Below are positions 7,507 to 16,329 of a stretch of DNA of 64,000 nt, piece after piece. The first letter of the stretch is position 1. Each line of letters starts with the position of its first letter. The notes below the pieces were generated by a model that searched no databases, was not told the origin of the DNA, and was given only the letters and a program-made list of their open reading frames with translations. Origin of the DNA: CAZKVJ01 sp964556225 (GTDB taxonomy: Bacteria; Actinomycetota; Acidimicrobiia; Acidimicrobiales; Ilumatobacteraceae); assembly GCA_964556225.1 (NCBI GenBank), contig CAZKVJ010000003.1:62001-126000 (forward strand), written 5' to 3'. The position numbers and the translations under genes were made by a program.

Positions 7507-9779
7507 CGGGGGAGCCCGAGGACGTGCTCGCCGACGATGTTGCGCTGGATCTCCGACGTGCCGCCGGCGATCGTGGCCGCGAACGACCGCACGTACCGGT
7601 TGAACCAGCTCTGGCGGAAGATGTCGGCGAAGTACGGGGCGAACGGGGCTCCCGGGCGGTCGGGATCGAGCACGAGGTCGGGCCCCAGCGACTCGAAGGC
7701 CTGCATCGCTGCGTGCTGCACCGCCTCCGAGCCCATCAGCTTCAGGATGGACTGCTGGGCGACGAGGCGGCCACGCGCCGACGCGACGATCGCCCGGTAG
7801 CCGAGCACCCACAGCGCGGTCGCGTCGATGACGACCTTGGCGAACCAGCTCTGCGCCACCGGGTCGTCGAGCACCCCCGTGCCGTCGGCTTCGCGGACGA
7901 AGTTGCGGATCATGTCCTCGAGCCGCTCGTACTGGTCGAGCCACAGCATCGCCCGCTCCTCGCCGAGCGCTCCCGTCGCCACCCGCCACCCCTCGTGCAG
8001 GGCGCCGACGAGGTTCTCGACCGGCACCTCGACCTCGTCGAAGAACACCTCGTTGAAGTCGAGGTCGTCGGGACCGGTGATCGAGCCGAATGGACGCCGG
8101 GTCAGCCCGGGTGAGTCGGTCGGCACGATGAGCGCGCTGATGCCCTTGTGCTTCGGGGCGTCCGGGTCGGTGCGCACGAAGGCGAGGATCACGTCGGCGT
8201 CGTGGGCACCGGACGTCCACACCTTCTGTCCGCTGACCACGAACCGGTCGCCGTCGAGCACGGCGCGGGTCCGCAACCCGGCGAGGTCGCTGCCGGCGTT
8301 CGGCTCGCTCATGCCGAGTGCGGCGGTGATCTCGGCCCGCATGATCGGGATCGCCCAGCGCCGCTGCTGCTCCTCGGTGCCGAACATGAGGATCGAAGGA
8401 GCGATGATCCCCAGACCCTGCGGGTTGAAGCTGCGGTACACCTTGCGGCGGAACAGCTCTGCTTGCACCGCGAACTGCGCGAGCAGGGGTGCGTTGCGCC
8501 CGCCGAGCTCTGGCGGCTGCCCGGGCAGCAGCCAGCCGGCATCGAACATCGCTCGCTGCAGCTCGCGCGCCCAGGGCGGCACATCGGCCGACGACGCCGA
8601 ACGGGGCTTGGTCGCCGCCGGCGGCGGGAGATGCTCGTCGAGCCAGGCGCCGAACTCGGCCCGGACGGCGTCGACCTCGTCGGGCAGCGGGAACTGCGGG
8701 AGGGCGCGCACGCTCGCGGCGACGCGGCGGCGGTGCGACACGGCGCCGCCCATCAGCACTTCGCCGATCGCCGCCCGGCGCACGCTGGTCTGGAGATCGT
8801 TCTCCCAGGTGAAGCCGATCCCGCCGAACAGCTGGATGCCGTGGCGGATGACGACCTGCTGGCACTCGCCGGCCGCCGCCTTGGCCATGGACGCTGCGGG
8901 CATCGGTTGGTCGCACGCATCGAGCTGGAGCGCGGCGTACTGGCAGATCGCCCGCGCCCGCTCGACGGCGACGTACATGTCGACCGCCTTGTGCTTCACG
9001 GCCTGGAACGAGCCGATCGGCACCCCGAACTGCCGGCGCTCCTTCACGTACTCGACCGTCATGTCGACGATGCGCTGGCACGCCCCGACCGTGGACACGG
9101 CCCAGGCGAGCGTGGCCACGTCGACGGCGCGTTCCACCCCTCGCGCCACGTCGACGCCCGACAGCCGGCGCGACGCGTCGACGACGACTCCCTCGAAGCG
9201 GAGGTCGGCGGTGTGGACGGTGAAGTCGAACGCACGGGTCGGTGTCATCGCGGCGTCCGCCCGGTCGACGACGAACACCGCGACCCCGTCGGGTGCGTCG
9301 GCCACCACGGCGATCACGTCGGCGCGGTCACCGTCGACGACGTGGCGGACCTCGCCGTCGAGGCGCCAGCCGCCGGCGTCCGCCGTGGCACGGACCGGGC
9401 CGGCGCCCAGCGCGAGGGCGCCCACGAGCTCGCCGGCCGCCAGCCTCCCCAGCCACTCGGCGCGCTGGGCGGCGTCGCCGGTGTGGTGGACCATCGGCGC
9501 GAACATCGCCGTCGTCGCGAGGTACGGCGACGGGTCGTTCGCCCGGCCGAGCTCCTCGAGGACGATGGCGAGCTCGATCCAGCCCAGGCCGACCCCACCG
9601 CAGTCCTCCGGAACCGCCAGCGCCGGCCAGTCGAGGCCGACCATGGTCGCCCACCACGGCGCGGCGTCGACTCCGTCGTCGATGACGGAGCGCACGAACG
9701 CTGGCGAGCACTCCTTGTCGACGACGCTGCGCACGGCGTCGCGCAGCGCCAGCTGGTCGTCGCTCAGCTCGATGTCCAT
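7503..9779 (-). CDS. Double-length acyl-CoA dehydrogenase (FadE34-like fusion)
   Basis: A 758-residue flavoprotein made of two acyl-CoA dehydrogenase folds in tandem: the first about 1-375 (KERRQFGVPIGSFQ, FGGIGFTWENDLQ), the second about 395-758 (SEPNAGSDLAGL, SGQKVWTSGA, FAATIAGGTSEIQRN). Single-fold family members have about 390 residues. Mycobacterial FadE34 (about 710 residues), which dehydrogenates steroid side-chain CoA thioesters, is the known precedent. The ATG at 9779 has GAGGGGA about 8 nt upstream. It is followed, with a GTGA overlap, by an acyl-CoA ligase. The promoter region holds a -10 TACAAT and a GAGAA-N5-TTNYC box. The steroid-like substrate is inference. Confidence 0.9.
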   Translation of the reverse strand: MDIELSDDQLALRDAVRSVVDKECSPAFVRSVIDDGVDAAPWWATMVGLDWPALAVPEDCGGVGLGWIELAIVLEELGRANDPSPYLATTAMFAPMVHHTGDAAQRAEWLGRLAAGELVGALALGAGPVRATADAGGWRLDGEVRHVVDGDRADVIAVVADAPDGVAVFVVDRADAAMTPTRAFDFTVHTADLRFEGVVVDASRRLSGVDVARGVERAVDVATLAWAVSTVGACQRIVDMTVEYVKERRQFGVPIGSFQAVKHKAVDMYVAVERARAICQYAALQLDACDQPMPAASMAKAAAGECQQVVIRHGIQLFGGIGFTWENDLQTSVRRAAIGEVLMGGAVSHRRRVAASVRALPQFPLPDEVDAVRAEFGAWLDEHLPPPAATKPRSASSADVPPWARELQRAMFDAGWLLPGQPPELGGRNAPLLAQFAVQAELFRRKVYRSFNPQGLGIIAPSILMFGTEEQQRRWAIPIMRAEITAALGMSEPNAGSDLAGLRTRAVLDGDRFVVSGQKVWTSGAHDADVILAFVRTDPDAPKHKGISALIVPTDSPGLTRRPFGSITGPDDLDFNEVFFDEVEVPVENLVGALHEGWRVATGALGEERAMLWLDQYERLEDMIRNFVREADGTGVLDDPVAQSWFAKVVIDATALWVLGYRAIVASARGRLVAQQSILKLMGSEAVQHAAMQAFESLGPDLVLDPDRPGAPFAPYFADIFRQSWFNRYVRSFAATIAGGTSEIQRNIVGEHVLGLPR

Positions 9780-9828
9780 CGGCAGTCGGTCCCCTCTGCC
9801 CGGCGGCGGCCCCGAAGGTGGAAACGTA

Positions 9829-9856
9829 ATTGTAGGATGGTGAGAACGTGATTTCG
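9829..9856 (-). promoter_or_regulatory. Promoter and operator box of the fadE34-like operon
   Basis: On the minus strand TACAAT (9834-9829) is a strong -10 with a leader of about 43 nt to the ATG at 9779. GAGAA-CGTGA-TTTCG at 9842-9856 is the shared 5-5-5 box and falls over the -35/spacer. The same region separates the operon from the divergent aldehyde dehydrogenase at 9888, so one bound regulator could affect both. Confidence 0.6.
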
Positions 9857-9887
9857 CCATGGACGGAACGGGGATGGGGACGTGGGC

Positions 9888-11354
9888 ATGACGACGTGGG
9901 ACGAGCCGAACCTGCTCATCGACGGCGAGCTGGTCGGGGCACAGGGCGGAGCCCGTTTCGACTCGATCAACCCGACGACGGAGGAGCTCGTCGGCTCGGC
10001 GCCTGACGCGACGGTCGCCGACACGGCCCACGCCATCGCCGCCGCCCGGCGAGCGTTCGACACCACGTCGTGGTCCACTGATGTAGCACTGCGCGCCCGC
10101 TGCCTGCGTCAGCTGGCTGCGGCGATGCGCGCCAACCTCGACGACCTGCGGGCGCTGACGGTGACCGACGTCGGCGTGCCGGTCTCGATGACCTCGGGCC
10201 CGGCTCTCGAAGGTCCCATCGAGCTGCTCGACTACTACGCCGACCTGGCCGAGCGCTACGAGCCCGTCGTCGAGCTCGGCCACCACGAGGCGTACGGCAG
10301 CCGGCACCACCTGTGGGCCGAGCGCGAGCCCTACGGCGTCGTCAGCGCCATCTCGGCGTACAACTACCCGACCCAGCTCAACCTGGCCAAGCTCGGTCCG
10401 GCGCTGGCGGCGGGATGCACCGTCGTGCTGAAGGGCGCCCCGGACACGCCGCTCATCACGCTGGCGCTGGCCACCCTGATCGCCGAGCACACCGACGTGC
10501 CGCCCGGCGTGGTCAACGTGCTTGCGTCGAGCGCCGTCGAGCCGGGCGTGGCCATGACCACCGATCCCGACGTCGACATGATCACCTTCACCGGCTCCAC
10601 TGCGGTGGGCAAGGCGATCATGGCCGCGGCGAGCCAGACGTTGAAGAAGACCTTCCTGGAGCTCGGCGGCAAGTCCGCGTTCCTCGTCCTCGACGACGAG
10701 TCGCTCGAGTTCGGCACCTTGATGTGCTCGATGGCCTCGGCGTCCCACGCCGGGCAGGGATGCGCGATCACGTCTCGCCTCGCCGTCCCCCGAGCGAGGT
10801 TCGACGACGCCGTGGCGCTGGTGCAGGGGTACCTCGGTGGCCTGGTGGTCGGTGACCCGTCCGACCCCGCCACCTACGTCGGCCCGCTGATCAACGCCCG
10901 CCAGCGTGACAAGGTGCAGGCGATGGTCGACCGGGCCGTGGCCGACGGTGCCTCGATCGCCATCGGCGGTGGGCGGACCGCCCACGAGCGCGGCTTCTTC
11001 TTCCAGCCGACGCTGGTCGTGGGGGCGGACGAGAACAGCGAGATCGCCCAGGACGAGGTGTTCGGGCCGGTGCTCGCCATCTTCCCCCACGATGGTGACG
11101 ACGACGCCGTCCGCTTCGCCAACAACTCGAAGTACGGCCTGTCCGGTGGTGTCATGGCGGCCGACCGTGAGCGCGCCCTGGCGGTCGCCCGGCGGGTCCG
11201 CACCGGCACGATGAGCGTCAACGGAGGCCTGTGGCACCATCCGATGGCGCCGTTCGGCGGGTACAAGCAGTCGGGGATCGGCCGGGAGAACGGGGTGGCC
11301 GGGCTCGAGGAGTTCTTGCAGACCAAGGTGATCGCCGAGCCCCAGGCGAGCTGA
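9888..11354 (+). CDS. Aldehyde dehydrogenase (NAD(P)-dependent)
   Basis: ALDH superfamily enzyme of 488 residues that oxidises an aldehyde to the acid. The cofactor segment TGSTAVGKAIM, the general-base glutamate in LELGGKSAF (about residue 258), the nucleophilic cysteine in SHAGQGCAI (about 291) and the C-terminal PFGGYKQSGIGRENG are all present. The ATG at 9888 is preferred to the GTG at 9882 because GGGGATGGGGA at 9870-9880 is correctly spaced only for the ATG. It is followed 25 bases later by a class III CoA-transferase, so an aldehyde (for example one released by the aldolase) could be oxidised and then loaded with CoA; this link is inferred. Confidence 0.92.
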   Translation: MTTWDEPNLLIDGELVGAQGGARFDSINPTTEELVGSAPDATVADTAHAIAAARRAFDTTSWSTDVALRARCLRQLAAAMRANLDDLRALTVTDVGVPVSMTSGPALEGPIELLDYYADLAERYEPVVELGHHEAYGSRHHLWAEREPYGVVSAISAYNYPTQLNLAKLGPALAAGCTVVLKGAPDTPLITLALATLIAEHTDVPPGVVNVLASSAVEPGVAMTTDPDVDMITFTGSTAVGKAIMAAASQTLKKTFLELGGKSAFLVLDDESLEFGTLMCSMASASHAGQGCAITSRLAVPRARFDDAVALVQGYLGGLVVGDPSDPATYVGPLINARQRDKVQAMVDRAVADGASIAIGGGRTAHERGFFFQPTLVVGADENSEIAQDEVFGPVLAIFPHDGDDDAVRFANNSKYGLSGGVMAADRERALAVARRVRTGTMSVNGGLWHHPMAPFGGYKQSGIGRENGVAGLEEFLQTKVIAEPQAS

Positions 11355-11379
11355 GACACACGCAGATGGAGGGCACCAG

Positions 11380-12597
11380 ATGACCAAGATCCTCGAGGGC
11401 GTTCGCATCCTCGAAGTCGCCGAGCACACCTTCGTGCCCGCGGCCTCGGCGGCGCTCGCCGACCTCGGCGCCGAGGTGATCAAGATCGAGCACGTCACCC
11501 GGGGCGACGCCATGCGCGGCCTGGGCTCGACCGGTGTCGCGACGATCCCGACCGACGTCCACGCCCTGCTCGAGCACTCGAACCGGGGCAAGCAGAGCCT
11601 GGGCCTCGACCTCGCCCAACCCGACGGCCTCGACATCCTCTACCGGCTGGCCGCGACGTGCGACGTGTTCCTCACGAACAAGCTGCCGACCGTGCGCAGG
11701 AAGCTCAAGATCGACGTCGACGACCTCCGCGCCCACAACCCCGACATCATCTACGTCCGGGGCTCTGGACAGGGCGACCGGGGCCCCGACGCCGACAAGG
11801 GCTCGTACGACGCGCTCGCGTACTGGGCGCGCGCCGGCATCGCCGTGGGCGGCACGCCGCCCGACTCGCCGACCGTCCTGTCCCCGCCCGCGCCCGCGTT
11901 CGGCGACTCGATCGGGGCCATGACCATCGCCGGCGGCATCATGGGCGCGCTGTTCCACCGTGAGCGCACCGGTCACGCCACCGTCGTCGACGTGTCGCTG
12001 CTGGGCACCGGCCTGTGGTCGATGGGAGCGGCTGTGGCCCTGTCGCTCGTGCTCGGCATCCCGTGGACCGCGCCGCCCGCCGACCGCATCGCGGCGAACC
12101 CGCTCACCCGCAACTACCGCACCTCCGACGGGAGGACGCTCGCGTTCACCTGCTTGCAGGCCGGGCAGTACTGGGGGCCGCTGTGCGACATCATCGGCCG
12201 CCCGGAGCTGAAGGACGACCCGCGCTTTGCCGACGTGACCAGCCTGATGAGCAACAGCCGCGATGCGATCGCCATCCTCGAGGAGGTCTTCGCCGCCGGC
12301 ACCCTCGACGAGTGGCGCCGGCGCTTGGAGCCGTTCATCGGCCAGTGGGCAGTGGCGCAGAACACGCTCGAGGCGGCCGAGGACCCGCAGACCATCGCCA
12401 ACGGTTACCTGCAGGAATGCCGGACGGCGGCGGGGGTGCCGTTCCGGGTGGTGACCGTGCCCGTGCAGTACGACGAGCAGCCGGCGACGTCGAGGCGCGC
12501 CCCCGAGTTCAACGAGCACGGCGACGCGATCCTGGAGTCGCTCGGGCTCGACATGGAGCAGATCATCGACCTGAAGCTCCGCAACGTCGTCGCCTGA
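11380..12597 (+). CDS. Class III CoA-transferase (CaiB/BaiF family)
   Basis: Formyl-CoA-transferase-like enzyme of 405 residues that moves CoA between carboxylic acids. The N-terminal GVRILEVAEHTFVPAA and ADLGAEVIKIEH segments are family signatures. The catalytic aspartate is Asp144 in GSYDALAYWARAG, and the AMTIAGGIMGALFHRERTG stretch is also typical. GAGGG precedes the ATG. The gene lies 25 bases after the aldehyde dehydrogenase and ends 9 bases from the convergent TauD-like gene. Bile-acid CoA-transferases (BaiF) belong to this family, which suits a sterol-like pathway, but acceptor and donor cannot be read from the sequence. Confidence 0.9.
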   Translation: MTKILEGVRILEVAEHTFVPAASAALADLGAEVIKIEHVTRGDAMRGLGSTGVATIPTDVHALLEHSNRGKQSLGLDLAQPDGLDILYRLAATCDVFLTNKLPTVRRKLKIDVDDLRAHNPDIIYVRGSGQGDRGPDADKGSYDALAYWARAGIAVGGTPPDSPTVLSPPAPAFGDSIGAMTIAGGIMGALFHRERTGHATVVDVSLLGTGLWSMGAAVALSLVLGIPWTAPPADRIAANPLTRNYRTSDGRTLAFTCLQAGQYWGPLCDIIGRPELKDDPRFADVTSLMSNSRDAIAILEEVFAAGTLDEWRRRLEPFIGQWAVAQNTLEAAEDPQTIANGYLQECRTAAGVPFRVVTVPVQYDEQPATSRRAPEFNEHGDAILESLGLDMEQIIDLKLRNVVA

Positions 12598-12606
12598 CGG
12601 CGCCCG

Positions 12607-13506
12607 TCACGCCGGCACGTCGCCGGCGAGGGTGATGCGGTGCATCACCCTCTGGTGACCGTGGTAGTCGTTCACCGGGTTGTGCAGCACGCAGCGGTTG
12701 TCCCACAGCGCCAGCGCCCCGACCGTCCACCGGAAGCGGGCGGTGAGCTCGGGGCGCACCTGGTGCTGGAAGAGGAACTCGAGCAGGGGGCGGCTCTCCT
12801 CCTCCGTCATCCCGTCGAAGCGGGCGGTGTGCGCCACGTTCACGAACAGCGCCTTCCGGCCGGTCTCCGGGTGGGTGCGCACCACGGGGTGGGCCGCCTC
12901 GTACACCCGCTGAGCGCCGGAGTCGCCGGCCTCCTTCACCCGGTCCTCGCGGGTCTTGGAGACGTCGGCCAGCGCCGAGCTGGAGACGGCACGCAGCGGC
13001 GTGAGCAGCTGCTGCATCGCCGGCGAGAGGCGCTCGAACGCGAGGTGCTGGTTGGCGTACATCGTGTCGCCACCCGCCGGGGGGATCTCGCGAGCGATGA
13101 GCATGGTCGCCATCGGCGGCTCGGGGAGGTACGTGGTGTCGGAGTGCCAGATGCCGCCGAAGTTGACGGTCTCGTGGGCCAGCTTCTTCACGGCGATGAT
13201 CTCGGGGTATCCGTCGAGACCGCTCACGAACGGGTACTCGACCGGTGTCCCGATCGTGCGGGCGAACGCGAGGAACCCGTCGCTGTCGAGGTGCGCCTGG
13301 TCACGGAAGAAGACGACCAGGTGGTCGAGCCACGCCCGGCGGATCTCGGCGATCACGGCCGGGTCCTCGACGTCGCGGGCGAGGTCGACCCCACCGATCT
13401 CGGCGCCGAGCGCGCCGGCGATCGGCGTGACGGTGATGCGGCGGTAGTCACCGACCTTGAGGTTGCGCATGGTCGGGTTCGGTGGGGTGGAGGCCATGAC
13501 GGACAT
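12607..13506 (-). CDS. TauD/TfdA-family alpha-ketoglutarate dioxygenase
   Basis: Fe(II)/2-oxoglutarate dioxygenase of 299 residues. The facial triad is visible: His121 and Asp123 in WHSDTTY, with the distal histidine in NRCVLHNPVNDY. The 2-oxoglutarate-binding arginine is in RVMHRITLAGD. AGGAGA sits 6 nt before the ATG at 13506. It is the last gene of the long liv-fadD-fadE operon, 18 bases after the acyl-CoA dehydrogenase. Family members hydroxylate taurine, alkyl sulfates or aryloxyacetates with loss of the side group; which applies here is not visible. Confidence 0.88.
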   Translation of the reverse strand: MSVMASTPPNPTMRNLKVGDYRRITVTPIAGALGAEIGGVDLARDVEDPAVIAEIRRAWLDHLVVFFRDQAHLDSDGFLAFARTIGTPVEYPFVSGLDGYPEIIAVKKLAHETVNFGGIWHSDTTYLPEPPMATMLIAREIPPAGGDTMYANQHLAFERLSPAMQQLLTPLRAVSSSALADVSKTREDRVKEAGDSGAQRVYEAAHPVVRTHPETGRKALFVNVAHTARFDGMTEEESRPLLEFLFQHQVRPELTARFRWTVGALALWDNRCVLHNPVNDYHGHQRVMHRITLAGDVPA

Positions 13507-13524
13507 GTCGTCTCTCCTGCGCGC

Positions 13525-14691
13525 TCAGTAGGACTTGGGGAGCCCGAGGACGTTGGCGCTGATGTAGTTGCAGACCATCTCCTGGCTCACCGGGGCGATC
13601 TTCATCAGCCGGGCCTCGCGCCAGTACCGCTCGACGTGGTACTCGCGGGCGTAGCCCATGCCGCCGTGCGTCTGCAGGGCGCGGTCGCAGGCGAAGAACG
13701 CGGCTTCGGCGGCGAGGTACTTGGCGGTGTTGGCGCTCTCGCCACACGGCAGGCCATGGTCGAAGCGCCACGACGCCTCGCGCACCGCGAGCTCGGCGGC
13801 GTGGAGCTTCATGTGGGCCTCGGCCAGGGGGAAGGCGATCCCCTGGTTCTGCCCGATGGGGCGGCCGAAGACGACACGGTCCCGGCCGTACTGCACGGCC
13901 CTGGCCATCGCTGCCCGTCCGATGCCGAGCGCCTCGGCTCCGAGGAGGATCCGCTCCGGGTTCAGCCCGTCGAGCAGGTAGCGGAACCCCTCGCCCTCCT
14001 CGCCGATGCGCCGCTCGACCGGTACTCGCAGCCCGTCGTAGCGCACCTCGCACGACACCACGGCGTTGCGGCCCAGCTTGGGGATCGGGGTGATGTCGAC
14101 GTGGGGGTCCTGCAGGTCGACGAGCAGCAGCGTCATGCCCTGCGTGGGCCGCTCGCACTCGTCGCGCGGCGTGGTGCGCACGAGCAGCAGGCACATTTCG
14201 CAGAAAGGCGCCTTGGTGGTCCACACCTTGGCGCCGGTGACGACGTACTCGTCGCCGTCGCGCACGGCGCGAGTGCGGATCGACGTCGTGTCGGTGCCGG
14301 CGTCGGGCTCCGTCACGCCGAACGCCACGTGGAGCTCGCCCGCCGCCACCCGTGGCAGCACGCTGGCGGCCAGCTCGGGGGAGCCGTAGCGGCGCACGGG
14401 CTCCATCCCGAAGATCGACAGGTGGATCGCGGAGCAGCCGTTCATCGCCGCGCCGGAGGCGGCGATCTCCTCGAGCATGATCGAGGCCTCGGTGATGCCC
14501 CGCCCGCCGCCACCGTGCTCCTCGGGGATGGCGATGCCGACCCAGCCACCCTCGGCCAGCACCTCGTAGAACTCCCAGGGGAACTCGTGGGCGTCGTCCT
14601 TGGCCGCCCAGTACTCGTCGGGGAAGTCGGCGCAGATGCGCCGGATCGCGTCGCGGATCGCCTCGTGGTCCTCGGAGCGGGCGAAGTCCAT
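13525..14691 (-). CDS. Acyl-CoA dehydrogenase
   Basis: FAD-dependent acyl-CoA dehydrogenase of 388 residues introducing a double bond in a CoA thioester. Motifs: FGVTEPDAGTDTTSI, VTGAKVWTTKAPF, FGRPIGQNQGIAFPLAEAHM, LQTHGGMGYAREYHVERYWR and the C-terminal ANVLGLPKSY. The ATG at 14691 shares its A with the stop of the upstream ligase (TGATG), so the two are coupled. The longer open frame upstream is an antisense/overlap artefact of that ligase gene. Part of the operon liv transporter - two ligases - this dehydrogenase - TauD; the substrate is presumably the product of those ligases. Confidence 0.92.
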   Translation of the reverse strand: MDFARSEDHEAIRDAIRRICADFPDEYWAAKDDAHEFPWEFYEVLAEGGWVGIAIPEEHGGGGRGITEASIMLEEIAASGAAMNGCSAIHLSIFGMEPVRRYGSPELAASVLPRVAAGELHVAFGVTEPDAGTDTTSIRTRAVRDGDEYVVTGAKVWTTKAPFCEMCLLLVRTTPRDECERPTQGMTLLLVDLQDPHVDITPIPKLGRNAVVSCEVRYDGLRVPVERRIGEEGEGFRYLLDGLNPERILLGAEALGIGRAAMARAVQYGRDRVVFGRPIGQNQGIAFPLAEAHMKLHAAELAVREASWRFDHGLPCGESANTAKYLAAEAAFFACDRALQTHGGMGYAREYHVERYWREARLMKIAPVSQEMVCNYISANVLGLPKSY

Positions 14692-16325
14692 CAGGACCCG
14701 CTCTCGGCGCGCAGCTGGGCGCGCAGGTCGACCTTGCGGACCTTGCCCGAGGCCGTGCGCGGGAAGTCGGTGACGATACGCAGCTCCTCCGGCCACTTCT
14801 GGCGCGCGATGCCCGCCGCCTCGAGGTGCGCCGACAGGTCGGCCAGCGCCAGACCGGTCGCGCCCGGCTGGAGGCGGACCAGCGCGCACGCGTGCTCTCC
14901 GAGGCGATCGTCGGGCGCAGCGACGACGGCGACCTCGGCGACGGCCGGGACGGTCATCACGGCGTTCTCGATCTCGGCCGCCGAGAGGTTCTCGCCGCCG
15001 CGGATGATGATGTCTTTCAGCCGGTCGGTGATCGTGAGGCAGCCGGCGTCGTCGAGGATGCCGATGTCGCCGGTGTGGTACCAGCCCTCGCCGTCGAAGG
15101 CGTGGTTGAGGGCGGGGTCGGTGTAGCCGAGGCACAGGTCGGGCCCGCGCGAGACGACCTCACCGGGCTGGCCGGGACCGACGTCGGTGCCGTCGAGGTC
15201 GACGACCCGGACCTCGACGCCCGGCATCGGCGGCCCGTCGGTGGCGTGACGCACCTCCGGAGGGGCATCGAACTGCGAGCCGGTCGTCGACGGGTGCTCG
15301 GTCGAGCCGTACGCACGGATGATCTTGATGCCCAAGGCCTCGGCCCGCCGTCCGAGCGCGACCGGCACGGGTGCGCCGCCGAGGCCGACCTGGCGCATGT
15401 TCGCTGCGTGCTGTGCCGTGAAGTCCGGGTGGTCGAGGAGTGAGGCGAGGAAGATGGCCGCGCCCGTCCCCCCGCCGATCCTGAAGTCACGCATCACCTC
15501 GAGCGCGTGGCCCGGATCCCAGCGGTCGATGACGTGGACGGCGCTGGCGCAGCTCAAGGGGCCGAGCACGGCGCCGAGCATGCCGGTGGCGTGGGTGACC
15601 GGCGAACCCATCAGGTTCGACTGCCCCGGGTTGATCCAGCCGTTCATGTGGCGCAGCTCACTGAGCAGCGTCCGGTGGTCGTGGATCACGCCCTTGGGGT
15701 CGCTCGTGGTGCCGGACGTGTAGGCGAGCATCGCGATGTCGCGGGCGTCGACCGAGGCCGGTTCGCCGACCGGCGCCAGGCGGGCGAGCTCGTCCCAGCC
15801 GACGCGGCGGATGCCGGCCGGCGGTGGGGTCCCGGCGCCGTCGCTGACCACGATGTGCAGGCGAAGCTGCGATGGGGCATGGTGGTCGACGATGGCGGTG
15901 TAGTCGACGTGGCCGTAGGCCGCGGGCGAGAGGTACGCCTCGGCGCCGCACTCGTCGAGGATGAACGAGACCTCGCGGCGACCGTAGATGTGGACGATGG
16001 GCACCAGGACGTAGCCCCCCATCGCCAGGGCCGCGAACGACACGATCGCCTGGCGCCAGTTCGGGAGCTGGAAGGCCACGACGGCGCCGGGCTCGACGCC
16101 GTGATCAACGAGGAGGGTGACGAGTTTGCGGGCCTCGCGGTCGATGTCGGCGTACGTCCCGTGCCAGCCGTTCGTGCGCGAGTGGACGTGCACCGCGGTC
16201 GCTGGGGCGTCGGCGAGCCAGGCCGCGACCTTGGCGCCGAGGGTGTCGTCGGTCCACCAGCCCTCGCGCTCGTAGCGTTCGACCAGTGCGGCCGGGACCG
16301 TGCGGGTCGTCCATCGGCGCGCCAT
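14691..16325 (-). CDS. Acyl/aryl-CoA ligase (cyclohexanecarboxylate-CoA-ligase-like)
   Basis: ANL-superfamily ligase of 544 residues. Visible are the P-loop AYTSGTTSDPKGV, RAYGSTEHPS, WYHTGDIGILDDAG, DRLKDIIIRGGENLS and the catalytic lysine in PRTASGKVRKVDL. The N-terminal segment (RYEREGWWTDDTLG) and overall layout resemble ligases for alicyclic acids such as cyclohexanecarboxylate. It ends on the start of the acyl-CoA dehydrogenase (1-base overlap) and starts 4 bases after the FadD3-like ligase. Two adjacent ligases in one operon imply two acids, or an acid and a later intermediate. Substrate inferred. Confidence 0.88.
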   Translation of the reverse strand: MARRWTTRTVPAALVERYEREGWWTDDTLGAKVAAWLADAPATAVHVHSRTNGWHGTYADIDREARKLVTLLVDHGVEPGAVVAFQLPNWRQAIVSFAALAMGGYVLVPIVHIYGRREVSFILDECGAEAYLSPAAYGHVDYTAIVDHHAPSQLRLHIVVSDGAGTPPPAGIRRVGWDELARLAPVGEPASVDARDIAMLAYTSGTTSDPKGVIHDHRTLLSELRHMNGWINPGQSNLMGSPVTHATGMLGAVLGPLSCASAVHVIDRWDPGHALEVMRDFRIGGGTGAAIFLASLLDHPDFTAQHAANMRQVGLGGAPVPVALGRRAEALGIKIIRAYGSTEHPSTTGSQFDAPPEVRHATDGPPMPGVEVRVVDLDGTDVGPGQPGEVVSRGPDLCLGYTDPALNHAFDGEGWYHTGDIGILDDAGCLTITDRLKDIIIRGGENLSAAEIENAVMTVPAVAEVAVVAAPDDRLGEHACALVRLQPGATGLALADLSAHLEAAGIARQKWPEELRIVTDFPRTASGKVRKVDLRAQLRAESGS

Positions 16326-16329
16326 GGCG

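Noticed and set aside
9780..11636. Upstream extension of the FadE34-like frame to a 1377-codon reading frame
   Set aside because: The extra part is antisense to the aldehyde dehydrogenase and CoA-transferase; an ATG with ribosome site at 9779 begins the conserved sequence.
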